A DNA stretch of 64,000 bases from Riptortus pedestris (Eukaryota; Arthropoda; Insecta; Hemiptera; Alydidae), in contig CM032228.1 of NCBI GenBank assembly GCA_019009955.1, positions 70,388,501 through 70,452,500 of the forward strand, written 5' to 3'. The notes beneath the pieces were generated by a model, which ran no database searches, was not told the origin of the DNA, and was given only the letters and a program-made list of their open reading frames with translations. Made by a program: the position numbers and the translations under genes. Shown in pieces: positions 33,854-45,195 of this stretch (position 1 is its first letter; every line of letters begins with the position of its first letter).

Positions 33854-33868
33854 CTATCTATCTATATA
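31130..33868 (+). mobile_element. Composite (TA)n-bounded repeat with 298-bp units and terminal direct repeats
   Basis: It is bounded by TA tracts. A ~310-bp sequence is present twice in direct orientation, at 31145-31470 and 33497-33800 (AATATGAACTACCAGGTACC ... GAATTCCCGGGCGAAGCCGG). Between them are TGTTTGTTTGTTCATTTG, CACGCATAAACGGCTGAACC and four tandem units marked by AGGCCTGAAAT at about 31741, 32039, 32336 and 33321. The first three are 297-298 bp apart; the last is displaced by unrelated sequence at ~32640-33115. No coding region. The inverted two-unit relative lies at 27.5-28.25 kb. Confidence 0.65.
33800..33850. repeat. (TA)n microsatellite at the HINE/insert junction
   Basis: A TA tract then (TATC)n, shared between the end of the inserted repeat and the interrupted HINE. 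Confidence 0.95.
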
Positions 33869-34314
33869 TTTGTATGTGACCGCTCTAGTGGCCGCAATTT
33901 TTGTTAGATCGTTGCCAAACTCGATATTTAGTCGTTTTATGTAAAAAGAAAGATCAAAGTCGTTAATGACTGAAATCGGACCAGTGGGAGGGGAATTTAG
34001 AGGTGAGGATTTCCGAAAATTCAAAATATCTCCGTTACTATACGTCGGATCGAAAAATTGTACAGAATCAATCTTATTGAAAATTAAATTTGCTATAAAT
34101 ATTGTTATATACATTTATTCTCTATCTGCAATATTAACCGAGTTATTTGCATTTTTATTAAATCTGGACGGCTAACGGACGGGTGACTTTCCCACCAAAA
34201 GCTAGTTCGGCCGTTTTCTTAACTGCTCGACTCTCGTGAAATTTCTCTATTGTAAAACTTCACGTGGGAAATCTGCTTAGTTTACGCAGCCCCTGCGTGA
34301 CGGACTTTTGAATA

Positions 34315-34450
34315 TCTTGGCGTGTACAATATGTGTTGTCGTGAGTTGTTTTGTGAGTAACTTTTTTGGCGAGTTCGTCTACTTGTTTGTTTTTTCTATT
34401 GTTTGTGTGCCGGTGTACATAGTTTTTCTTTTGATTAATGTATGGATTTT
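34315..34450 (-). pseudogene. Possible LINE RNase H scrap
   Basis: The minus strand reads NRKNKQVDELAKKVTHKTTH, resembling the RNase H C-terminal helix (GNExVDxLAKxAT). No PGHSGI segment is readable before it. A weak call, inserted between two HINE segments. Confidence 0.3.
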
Positions 34451-34559
34451 GTGTAATATGTAATAGATAAGTGGATGTGAACTATATATGTTTTTAATGA
34501 ATGTAAAGAGCTAAGAGAGTAAATGCATATTATGATGTAAGTGTGAGTCTGTGTAAATT

Positions 34560-35007
34560 ATGATATAATCCTAATAACAATAGGCTATTATAACATGAAC
34601 CTTTTTATTCTAAAATTAAATACCATATTGTGAATCCATGGAACCTTTATTATGCCAGAAATCAAACCAGAAATAAGAGCGATATAGAGGGAGAATTTCT
34701 AAAATTCAAAATATTTACCTTTTTATAAGTGGGATCGCAAAATGTTTTAAAATGTCGCAAAATATTGTTATTATATTGATTGTCTACAATTATTGTTTTA
34801 TGTATTTTTTCGGAACTCAAGTATTAAGCGAGTTATTCGTGATTTCTTGTTTTCAGCCTTGAACTCTAATACCCCCTTCCCATTCAACTCATCGGTTTCT
34901 TTTTACATAGAAATAGGGAATATGTGGTGAGATGATATCACAAGTGTGTTATACCAGCTTGTGCGAATCTGCTTAATTTACTCAGCCCCTGGGTGATGGA
35001 CTTTTTT
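34560..35007 (-). mobile_element. HINE 5'-half fragment
   Basis: Body sequence (AATACCATATTGTGAATCCA, CTCAAGTATTAAGCGAGTTA) leads to GCGAATCTGCTTAATTTACT, CAGCCCCTGGGTGATGGACT. The 3' hairpin half is missing. It includes ATAGAAATAGGGAATATGTG, cognate to part of the 107-bp satellite monomer. Confidence 0.65.
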
Positions 35008-36068
35008 ATTTAGATATTGATACTATTCGTGTAATTCCATTTAAATTATACCATAACATTTTCTTAGTGCTGTGTGTGCTTTTTTATTTGTTTATAATTA
35101 TGTTTTATTATTGCTTCGTTTTAAATATTTTCGTTTTTTCAAAAGCATTTAAATGCTTGTTTAGAAATTATACTAGGAACTAGAGTGCTTTATCTTATAT
35201 GCTTCGCTTAATACCTTAGAAAAACTTTACTATAATCTGGTTTTATATAATTTTCTGTCCGTTCTCTGTAATGATATATGTAGTTGTTCCGAAAGTACAT
35301 TGAGATGTCATAATCTGAATTTAGATATTTTCACGGGATTTTTGGGAATTAATTGAGACATTAAGTTTATTATAATGAGAAAAGGCAGCCTGGACTGTTT
35401 GGATATTTCAAAATTCTTTTAGATTTATAACTGACCGCGAAACAATGATTTGCCTTTAATGTTTATAATTATTTGATAGTTAAAGATCTTTCTTTTATGC
35501 TTCATATTTTATTCCATTATTATATATTCAAATGAATTTCATTCACCAACATTGTTGTTTTATAAGATTATTACCTAAAATAAAAATAACATAAAGTGCA
35601 GGTTATAAAAGACGGTCTTAGTAGTGAGGGTTTCCGCGTCAGGTGGGCTGTAAAAGGTAATTTTCTTTTATGATGTTTATTTTATATTTCATTTTTTTTG
35701 TCTATGGTACTGAATTATTCATAATGTTTTAACCAACATACTCTTGTTGGAGTATTTAATTTTTTAGTATAGCGGAAATTACATTTTTCTTCTGCTGCCC
35801 GACCATAAACAACTCGGCATGTTCCCTGTATGCCAGATTTATTAGTAGAACATAAATATGTTTAGTCAATTGCATTGTCTGAATGAAGTTCTCTCCACCT
35901 GTCCAGAAGGAGGTTAAAAGAATAAATAGTATTGAAATGACATTAATTTATTCCTTTGTCACTTTACATGTTTCATCTCACAATTGACGACTCTTCAGAA
36001 GGTGTACAAACAAATAGGTGTTCAAATGCAATCAACTGATCTGAATTGACCCCACTTGTTTCTCCGTT
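35008..36068. other. Intergenic, no gene recognised
   Basis: AT-rich and T-rich unique-looking DNA. No open frame of note and no recognised repeat. Confidence 0.5.
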
Positions 36069-37407
36069 TTAGAAGAATTCCCAGAAAGGGAATCAGTTAT
36101 TAAGGTTGTTCGCATGTAGCGATGTTCGAAACATTTCTTCAAATGTCCATCGTTCTACTCCGGGGATGATGAAAATGAGGTCCGTCCAAAAATATTTATA
36201 TATGTTTGTCAGTTAACGCTCTACCACTTTTTTTTTAATCGTTCCAAACTCGATATTTAAACGTTTTCCGTAAAGATAAAGATGATCTCTCTTGATGGCT
36301 GAAATCCATCCAGTGGGAGGGGGGGGGGTGTTAAGAGGGGAGAATTTCTAAAATTCAAAATATCTCCATTATTATACGACGTATCAAAAAATTGTATACT
36401 ACAATTCTTATTAAAATTTGGATATTCTATATATGTTGTTATAAACATAATTTCACTAACGTACCCCATAAATCTCAGAAATATACTCCATATCCATAGT
36501 GAAAATTGGATAAGCAGGGGGTTTATTCTAGGCTGAAAACAACAAACTACTCATAGCTGACTAATATTGGAGTTACGAGGAAATGTACAGGACAACAAAT
36601 GTAGAGAATGAACGATTGAACAAGATGTCCCACAAAAATTTTCGATCCGACTCGTAATATATCCGATATTTTGAATTTTCGTATCTCCACTCAACCCCCT
36701 GAATTTTTTTTTGAGAGGAGCAATTCTTTTACGTTCTTGTTTCGAATTTTTTTTAATTTTCACCCTTCATTAAACCCCTAATCCTGCACTTGCCTTACTA
36801 ACAATAAACTGTTAAATCTGAAAGGAGTGCATTTAAAACTTAAATACCAAATATTGTTTTCATTCAACATTTACTTTGGAGTAAAATGCAAATACGTCAT
36901 CGACTTCTATGCTCGAAGATGTTTATTTGATAAATACCATAATCGATATATAACTGTTTAATTCAACACTAAAGTTCATAGTCTTATACATTTTTTCCCC
37001 GAGCAACATTGCCACAGTTGCGAAGCTCAAATAAATAAAGAAATAAAATCCATAGACGTTAATGACTAAAATCGGACCCGGAATAGGTGAGGGGGGGGGG
37101 GTTAGACGGGGCATTTTGTAAATTCAAAATTCCTCCGCTATACTAAGTCGTATCAAAATATGCTATATAACCAATCCTGTTAAACTATTGACGCTTTACA
37201 ATTGCCCTTCTATACATTTATTTGTAGCTTAAATATTAAGAGAGTTATTCGCTTTCTATTGTTGTCAGTTGTCAGTAAACCCCCAGATCTACTCATCAAA
37301 TTTTCACTTTGAGATAAAAAATACATGGGGATAGGAGATAAATAGTTTGTCAAACCAGCACGTGAGGAATCTGCTTAGTTAGTGCAGCCCCTGCGTGATA
37401 GACTTTA
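36069..37407 (-). mobile_element. HINE-like element, long form
   Basis: It opens with a diverged palindrome (GAATTCCCAGAAAGGGAATC). The microsatellite is reduced (TTTATATATG). It has a G-run at ~36316-36330, a second body unit with its own G-run at ~37090-37105, and ends GAGGAATCTGCTTAGTTAGT, GCAGCCCCTGCGTGATAGAC. A LINE-type 3' tail is embedded at 37003-37052. Confidence 0.72.
37003..37052 (+). repeat. LINE/SINE 3' tail inside HINE
   Basis: GAGCAACATTGCCACAGTTG, CGAAGCTC then AAATAAATAAAGAAATAAAA matches the tail of the retroposon at ~4609-4660. Only the last ~50 bp are present, so either an extremely truncated insertion or shared sequence. Confidence 0.55.
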
Positions 37408-37411
37408 TATT

Positions 37412-37535
37412 TTAGCAGATTCCCCTTAAGGGAAATCAGCTATTGAGGTTGTACTCATGACGGAATTTTCGACATTTTTCTTCAAATGTCCATCGATCCT
37501 ACCTAGTAGATGACGAAAATGAGGTCCGTTCAAAA

Positions 37536-37589
<54 letters not shown>

Positions 37590-38346
37590 CTGTTACCGCT
37601 CTAGCGGTCGCAATTTTTGTTTGATCGTTACAAAACTCGATATTTAGTCGTTTTATGTAAAAAGAAAGATCAAGTTCGTTAACGGCTGAAATCGGACCAG
37701 TGGGAGGGGGGGTTTAGAGGGGAGGATTTTCGAAATATCTCCGTTACTATACGTTGGATCGAAAACTTGTATATAACCAATCTTATTGCAAATTAAATTT
37801 ACTATAAATATTGTTATATACGTTTATTCACTATCTTGAATATTAACCGAGATATTTGCATTTTTGTTACGTAAACAATACTCTGCTACATAATAAATCA
37901 CATTATTGGAAGTTTAAATACCAAAAATTGTATTCAAGAGACCTTTATTATACGAGATACATGCGAATATGTCCTGGTGACTCCCCCCCCCACATCTTAA
38001 AGTTTTGGACTACTAAAATTTTATTGATTGAGATAACAATTATTTTGACTCATTATTAATTACAGTACTAGATATAGTAAATATTTCTCAATAAAATTAA
38101 TGTGTAATATTCTGATATATTTCAGTAATTGTTTTTCTTTCCGGTGTGAGGCGGGCCGACCAGTTTGTTTACATTTCTAACCTAACGCTTCCTGTCGGCA
38201 GGTTATTGAAATTGGATGAAACATTTCTTATTTCCGATTGTATTTATTCACGGTGTTGTTGTGTTACCAGGATGTATATTTATCTATTACTGAACTTCAC
38301 GAGGGAAATCTGCTTAGTTTACGCAGCCCATGTGTGATGGACTTTT
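37412..38346 (-). mobile_element. HINE-like element, near complete
   Basis: It starts TAGCAGATTCCCCTTAAGGG only ~5 bp after the preceding copy, so the two are head-to-tail. A (TA)n at 37540-37584 is followed by TTTGTCTGTTACCGCTCTAG and the G-run GGGAGGGGGGGTTTAGAGGG. The 5' end is GGGAAATCTGCTTAGTTTAC, GCAGCCCATGTGTGATGGAC. The 5' region 37860-38280 closely matches the copy at 58582-59602 (ATATGTCCTGGTGA, TTACAGTACTAGATATAGTA). Confidence 0.8.
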
Positions 38347-38519
38347 TTAACCGACGGGATTACTTGGTGGTATGGACGATTACGCATGTTACGACTCAAC
38401 TCATGTAGAGGCGTCATAGGTTACGTGAAACATGTCGAGTGCAAAATAAATTAGTCAATGTGATTTCAATGTCTTGTTTTTTCCTACTTACCTTTCGTCA
38501 TTCTACTTACGATTATTTT

Positions 38520-38597
38520 TAGCAGATTTCCCAATGCAGTGAGAACTTTCTATTTTAGTACGGGTATAGTTAACTCGGAACCCGCGTGACGGATTTT
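38520..38597 (-). mobile_element. 78-bp HINE with only its two ends
   Basis: TAGCAGATTTCCCAATGCAG is followed ~55 bp later by CCCGCGTGACGGATTTTT. The termini look to be the 3' first arm and the 5' tip, with the whole body deleted. Confidence 0.5.
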
Positions 38598-39430
38598 TCT
38601 CGAGTCAGAAATTACCAATTACATTTATATTATATAATGCATTATTTTTCTTGTTCAATGTCTGACAGATGTCTTGGGTATATCTCTCATACAATATGTT
38701 ATCAAAAAAATATATCTCGCTGGTTGTATAAACTATTAGAAATAAATCAGATTCTGTCTCAAAAAATACTATTCACATCTTAAAAAAATCCAAATTAATA
38801 GATATTTTACTACTTTTTAAACATTTTTTAAAGAAACCGTATTATTTTTCGTCATGCCGAAGTTAAATATTGTAATTACTTTCCCATTTTCAAATGGTAT
38901 TCAAATCTGGGCACGTTTCCAGGAAGAAGAAAAAATAAGCGGCCATTAGAAGGCCTTTTTCGTGGGATGAAATTAACCATGTGGTGGAATAACAACCATG
39001 GGTAAATTAATATATGCAATTTTAATTATAATTTATTGTTATTCATTTAATTTTTTTTGGTTTTAGCAATGACGTAAAATAATTTTGTGTAGCTCTTTTT
39101 TTTAATTCAATTATGATTCTTTAAGCTTCCTTCCCTTTTGGCCAGAATATTTTAAAGTAAAATATAAAAATTCTCGTTTTTTCAAATTTATTATTAAACG
39201 TATTTCGAGTCTTATTGTTGTGCAGTAAAAACAAATATTAAAGGAAAATTGTTTACTTTGCCCAGGATAATTCAACCAAGAAATCGTGAATTTCGATTTC
39301 CCTGGTATGAATACAGAATTATTTATAGAACTATTTTTATCATAGTAATATCTTATTGTAATAAACTCTATACTTTACGTCTTACAATACCTGACCATTA
39401 AGTATTTATTAACGTTCACTTTTTGCAAGT
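38598..39430. other. Intergenic, no gene recognised
   Basis: AT-rich, no supported feature. Confidence 0.5.
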
Positions 39431-39660
39431 AAGTCTAATTGGGACGGGTTATCTACAGGTTACCACCCTTTTCTAGCCAGAGGGACTAAGAATTTTATTT
39501 AATGAATTCCGTCACTAAATAAATTCCTTTGCCCAGGCGGGATTCCAACTCGCCACTCTAGGATTACCATGTGAGATTAAAGGCAACGCTTTAACTCACA
39601 CGGCTAACCTGACTCCTAACGCTTTAACCTGAGCTAACCTGACCATTAATCCGATTTATA
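39431..39660 (-). mobile_element. tRNA-derived SINE
   Basis: The reverse complement shows ACCTGTAGATAACCCGTCCC at its 3' end (39431-39456 here), ATTTAGTGACGGAATTCATT, and the B-box relative GAGTTGGAATCC (~39539-39550). The A-box region is GTGTGAGTTAAAGCGTTGCC. The tRNA-like head appears partly duplicated towards 39660 (AACGCTTTAACCTGAGCTAA). Confidence 0.78.
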
Positions 39661-39894
39661 GAGATAAAGGTATTTACGGATGTGATTTTGAATCTTCCTT
39701 GTAATCCCTCTCTCTCTCTTTGGGTGGGATTACATTGTGAGAAAGCTAATTCTTAAAATGTCCCTTAAGCAGGGACTGCATGAACAATGAAGATTTTCCA
39801 CGTTCTGGAATGACAATCTAGTATCCCATATTAGAGAGGTGGCCAGTTCTTCCGTTGTTCGATATTATCTACAGCACGTAGTTTTTAGCAGATT

Positions 39895-39975
39895 ACCCTT
39901 AAGAGAAATCAGGTCGTACTCATGATGCGATTTTCGAATAACAGATGACGAAAATGAGTTTCATTCAAAATTATA

Positions 39976-40022
<47 letters not shown>

Positions 40023-41478
40023 TTGTCCATTACCGCTCTAGTGGTCGCAATTTTGCTTTGATCGTTATCAAACTCGATATATTTGCGTTTCATACAAAAC
40101 TAAAAGTCAAGCTCGTTAATGGCTGAAATCGCACCAGACGGGGGAGGGTTAGAGGAATTGAAAAATTGTATGGAACCAATCTTATTGCATATTAAATACA
40201 CAATAAACATTGTCTTATACATTTATTCTCTATCTTCAATACTAACCGCGATCTACGATTTTTTTAATTTTCAGCCTTCAGCAAACCCCCACTCCTATTC
40301 ATGACAGAGTAGCAATGTGCTATTATGTCATGAACTACTTTATTCATAGCTTAAATACCGAATATTGATTTCAAGAAACCATTATTAAGCGAGATAAATT
40401 ACATAATATTTTCAACCCATTGCTTTACACGTTTTATCAGAAGCTACTTACTCCCATTATCCTATATAAATAGCATAATTTGAATACTCTATTATGTATA
40501 TATCGTATATTGTAATGTTTCGTTTTCTTTTAAATTGACTTCAAAACAACTAAAGCTATATTTAATTTTATTTCCATCAATCCAGGATATTTTCCCTGAA
40601 TCTTTGTGTATATATGTTTTACCTATTGCCTAATAATGGGTTATATTTGCTAATAAATATTTTAGGCTTTCTAGATTAATTTTCGATTTTACATTTTGAT
40701 TTCTATTGTCAATTTTTTTCAAAAATATGCCCTTCATTAATCTGGCGTAGCTATTATTACCTATCCTCTCATTAACTCTTTTCATAGATTAAATAAGTAG
40801 TCATCTAGTTTAGACTGTCTTAATTTGAACGTTTTCTTTTTAGTTTGCTTTCCCATTCCTTTATATTTATCTCATCATCTAGATAGGCTGTAGCTTTTGA
40901 CATTTATATTGATCATTTCTTCATCGTCCTTGCCTCTATTTTGTCTCAATTACAAGCAACAGTAAGAATCACTAGATTAATAATATAAAAAAAAAACATG
41001 TTTAATTTAATGTATTTCAAATATTATATGTATAAAGATGCACTTTATTGCTTAAGCAGCTCCTTTTAGTGAACTAATCCCACTAAGAGAATGAGTTTCA
41101 TCAAATTTTCCTTAAAGAAAGTCTGCTATTGTAACACTAAAGTTCATAAGGATCAATAAAACGATTTTTTTTTGGGGGGGGGTGATACTGAAAATTCAAA
41201 ATACCTCTGTTAGTATGAGCCAAATTGAAAAATGTCACGAAACCTAACTTGTTTATCTATTTGAGCTTTACAATTATTGTTCTATACATGTTTCATTAAC
41301 TCAAATATTAAGAGAGTTGTTCATAGTTTCTTCTTTTCCGCCTTCAGTAAAGCCCTACTTCTATTCATTGGTCGTTTATTTAGAAATAGAGAATATAGGG
41401 GTAGTAGAGATATGTATTATGCCAGACCTGAACGTAAGAATCCTGCTTAGTTTACACAACCCTTGCCTAAAGTACTTT
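39895..41478 (-). mobile_element. HINE-like element, long and interrupted
   Basis: Opens TAGCAGATTACCCTTAAGAG. (TA)n 39974-40021, then CTTGTCCATTACCGCTCTAG. Body sequence continues to ~40415. 40415-41090 is unlike the family and may be inserted DNA. Body sequence resumes at ~41100 (GGGGGGGGTGATACTGAAAA) and ends GAATCCTGCTTAGTTTACAC, AACCCTTGCC. The 5' tip is diverged. Confidence 0.6.
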
Positions 41479-41559
41479 ATTATTTTAATCCGAATATGTA
41501 GTATACAAAGTTAATACATGCATTTTAAGAATTTGTATTACCTATTAATTAATTAATTA

Positions 41560-43190
41560 ATATATCGAGCACGGAATGGGGAGCAGATCGACTAACCCTT
41601 CTAAAGCTCTATAAAAGTCTGGCAAATTCACTTTTGGATTATGGATGCATCATTTATTCTACAGCTCAACCACGGGTTTTGCAAATGATTGATTCTGTGC
41701 ATTACAGTGGTTTGAGAATGATATCTGGTGCATTCAGATCCAGCCCAGTAATAAGCTTGTGAGCTGATATTGGTGAAGCACCTTTAAATTACAGGCGACA
41801 TTGGTTATACATAGCATATTATTTTAAAGTGTCGGCACAAATTAACCACCCAGCCAGAGGTATATTTCTAAATAATAACGATTACAACCATCCTATTAAA
41901 GAAACAATCAGGAAGTATGGGGTGGACAAAATAGAAACTGTTCTTGATAAAAACTATCAATTAGAACCATGGTTATTATTTCCACCAAATGTAAATTTGG
42001 AATTGAAAAAGCATAAGAAAAGTGTAACCTAACAATTTATTTTTACTAATGAATTTAGAAAAATAGTCTTGCGAATCGTCCTCAAATTTCCATTTGTACA
42101 CAGATGGATCAAAAACTGACGGAGGTGTTGGTTCAGCTGTATATGCTAAGGATCACTCTCTGATGTACTCCCTTCCCTCAGTAAGTAGTGTGTTTACTGC
42201 AGAACTTACGGCAATAAAAGCAGCTCTTAAGTTATTGTTAATTGAGCAAAAAAATGCATTAATATGTTCTGACTCTTTCAGCAGCCTAAAATCACTTAAA
42301 AAATGTACAATAAAAATCCGATATGTAAAGAAATTCAACAAATGTTAGAAGAATTGCACAAAAGTAATATTAATGTAGAATTTCTGTGGATACCAGGGCA
42401 TTGTGGCATAGAAGGGAACATAAAAGCGGACGCCTTAGCCACCAAAGCCATCAGTGAGGGCACACTACTGACAGAAGTTTCAGTCGCTGACGCCATCAAT
42501 AATGAAAAAAAAAACTGGTTCTTGATGAATGGGCATGGGAATGGCATGAGCTGCGTGATAATAAACTCCGCACTGTAAAAAGTAGTGCCAATCCCTGGAG
42601 TACTTCAACAAGCACTAAAAGGAGGGTGAAGTGTTAATATGCCGCCATAGAATTGGCCACACAAGGCTAACACACCTTCACCTGATGAAAAAGGAAGAAC
42701 CTCCAACCTTAGAACTGACAGCTTCTGTGGGGTAGAACTGACAGTGGCACACATACTTACTGAGTGTAGAAGGTATGAGGACACCAGAAAGTCCCTTGGT
42801 ATATCAGAAGTACTATCCGAAATACTAGGGGATGATAGCAACTCTATAAAAAAACTCTTAAAATTTTTCGTAATTGCTGGCTTAAAAAAAGAAATATAAT
42901 AATATTGGACTTCAATATGGGCTCACAAGGCAGTGAGTTAAGTATTTATACATCAAATTGATTATAGCCAAATACTGCTGTGTTTTTTTTGTTATTTGTC
43001 ACAGAATTGGGGATAAAAAAAACTAGGAGAGATCCAACACAAGCGGGGACGACGGAGGGTTGAGAAGTGGATAGTTTAACTGAAGAAAGGGACTATTGAA
43101 CAACAAGAAGGAAAATGAAAATAGAATTGCGACCACCTAGGCACAAATAACTCTCCCGGGTTCGGTGCCTACTTACTATATAATAAATAA
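41560..43190 (+). pseudogene. LINE RT thumb, RNase H and 3' end
   Basis: Frames in order: GADRLTLLKLYKSLANSLLD, YGCIIYSTAQPRVLQMIDSV and GLRMISGAFRSSPVISL (RT thumb after motif E). Then the RNase H domain: YTDGSK (first Asp, ~42097), FTAELTAIKAA (Glu, ~42194), CSDSFSSLKSL (Asp, ~42266) and WIPGHCGIEGNIKADALATK (His/Asp, ~42388). Finally CRHRIGHTRLTHLHLMKKEE and VAHILTECRRYEDTRKSLG. A stop and frameshifts (for example at ~41760 and ~42305) show it is dead. 42900-43190 is a 3' UTR-like segment ending in TATAATAAATAA. RNase H places it with I/R1-type rather than typical Jockey LINEs. Confidence 0.85.
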
Positions 43191-44111
43191 CCTTCACATG
43201 TAAAAAATGAATTTAGGTCTGTAAATGTTCCTAAATTTCCTGAGCGCCCATTCGATAGAGCTCATATTAACTCCATTTCTTTATAAAGTAAACTCTACAT
43301 AAGCCAAGCTTTAGTTTATTTACTTACTAAGCCCTAAATATTGAGCATAAACCATAACGCTATTACCGAACCAGCTTCTTCCAACAAACTTATTAATATA
43401 TGCCTTAAATTCATCCTAAATAACCTCTTAGCTTATTAAGAGTGTATATTTTATTCAATCCTTCGCACAGGTTTAATGCAAAATTAATTTTATCTCTTTG
43501 GAAGTATAATGGGGGCTATTAATCATTCACTGATCCACTCGCTCCAAGCAAAGCCATTATTTCTAAATAAGCTAAATATGTCGTAAAAGTTATTCGTTTT
43601 TCATGTGAAATCATTGATCGAGCCTTTGTCAATGTACCTTAGTTGTTACTTATATATTGTTATGGAATATTGGTCAATATAACATAAAAAATCTATAAAT
43701 CTGCTTTGCACACCGGCTAATAACCAACGAAATTATTGTAGTTTTGACATAAAGTGGTAAAATGGCTTAACAAGGTTATCTGATTTTGTAAGAACAGAGA
43801 TTATCGCTAAGTTGAAAAAATAGAAATTATTTGTTTATGTTTACTTTATATTCACAGACTGCGTTTAACGAAAAAAACTTGATAAACCCCACGATATGAC
43901 AGAACTTCTAACTGACAGTAGCCAATAAATTCCACACATACTAACACATCTAAAACATATGGAGTAAAAATACAATAGGTTTACAAAATACTTAAGGTGA
44001 TTTAAAACGGCTAACTTTTATTGTATTCTAATAGGCAAAGTACGGGACTTAAGAAAATCTCACATATTTACTATATATATAAAGTATCAAGGGGGATATA
44101 TATACACCATG

Positions 44112-44156
<45 letters not shown>

Positions 44157-44234
44157 TGTTTTTAACAAAGAGAGACATGCGAATCACCTTTGATGTGTGG
44201 CATAAACCAAATAAATAACAAATAAACTTCCTAC
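43191..44234. other. Intergenic, (TA)n only
   Basis: No gene is seen. A (TA)n tract lies at 44116-44152. Confidence 0.5.
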
Positions 44235-44406
44235 AACTACGTCTGGTTGGGACCGGTTTTTAAAGGCTACTGCCCTTTTCAAGTCAGTATGGGATTAATG
44301 ATTTTATTTATTAAGATTTTTACTATATAAATTCCAATTGCACATTTGGCCATCGAACCCATGATTCTAGGTTTACCAGACGAATGCTGGTCCAAACATT
44401 GGCTAG
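44235..44406 (-). mobile_element. tRNA-derived SINE, diverged
   Basis: The reverse complement retains the B-box-like GGGTTCGATGG (near 44350), the upstream AGAATCATG link, the downstream AAAGGGCAGTAGCCTTTAAA segment and a 3' GTCCCAACCAGA. The order and spacing match the SINE at 18.83 kb. Confidence 0.65.
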
Positions 44407-44448
44407 CTATAGTCATAGTTATTTATATTTGAAAACATAGAGAATAAA

Positions 44449-45032
44449 AAGTCCGTCACGCAGGGGCTGCGTAAACTAAGCAGATTTCCCACGTGAAGTT
44501 ATACAACATAAAAATCTCCATACGAGAGCCGAACAGTTACGGCAAAGGGCCGAACTAGCTTCTGGCGGGAAACTCATTCGTCCGTATCGGCCCACATTTA
44601 ATAAAAATGCAAATATCTCGGTTAATATTCAAGAAAGAGAATAGCTGTATATAACAATATTCATAGTAAATTTAATTTACAATAAGATTGGTTCTATACA
44701 ATATTTTGATCTGACGTATGGCAACGGAGATATTTCGAATTATCAAAAATACCCCCTCTAAACCCCCCTTCCCACTCGTCCGATTTCAGCCATTAACGAA
44801 CTGGATCTGTCTTTTTGCATAAAACGTTTAAATAACGAGTTTGGTAACGATCAAACAAAAATTGCGACCGCTAGAGCGTTAACAGGCAAATATATATATA
44901 TATAATATTGAATGGACCTCATTTTCGTCATCTCCTGGGTAGGATCGATGGACATTTGAAGAAAATTTTCAAAAATCGCGTCATGAGTACGACGTAGACA
45001 ATAGCTGATTTGCCTTAAGGGAAATCTGCTAA
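44449..45032 (+). mobile_element. HINE-like element, complete short form
   Basis: It starts at GTCCGTCACGCAGGGGCTGC (44451) with AGCAGATTTCCCACGTGAAG, contains AACCCCCCTTCCCACTCGTC, CGATTTCAGCCATTAACGAA, a short (TA)n at 44891-44902, CTCATTTTCGTCATCTCCTG, and the 3' palindrome GATTTGCCTTAAGGGAAATC then TGCTAA. The best + strand reference copy in the window. It lies 43 bp from the SINE. Confidence 0.85.
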
Positions 45033-45195
45033 AAGTTAATTGAAATGAAACTAAAATATAAAAATTTGTTTGAGGAAACAGAGATGTGACAAACGTAATT
45101 GATTAGATGTCTATGCAGTTATTAAACCACCATTATGCTTTTCTTCTCATGTGGTTTCATTCTTGTAAATGTCAAACTTCTGGCATAAAACGTAT
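45033..45195. other. Short spacer, no feature
   Basis: Unique AT-rich DNA between a HINE and a solo LTR. Confidence 0.5.

Larger units (their letters stand above)
31013..34309 (-). mobile_element. HINE-like element split at its (TA)n by a 2.7-kb insertion
   Basis: The 3' part (31013-31129) runs from TAGCAGATTTCTCTCAAGGG to GAGGTCCGTTCAAAACT. The rest resumes at ~33869 with TTTGTATGTGACCGCTCTAG, TGGCCGCAATTTTTG and runs to GGGAAATCTGCTTAGTTTAC, GCAGCCCCTGCGTGACGGAC at 34309. Together they make one ordinary short-form copy (~560 bp). Everything between (31130-33868) is foreign and lies exactly at the microsatellite position. Confidence 0.8.
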
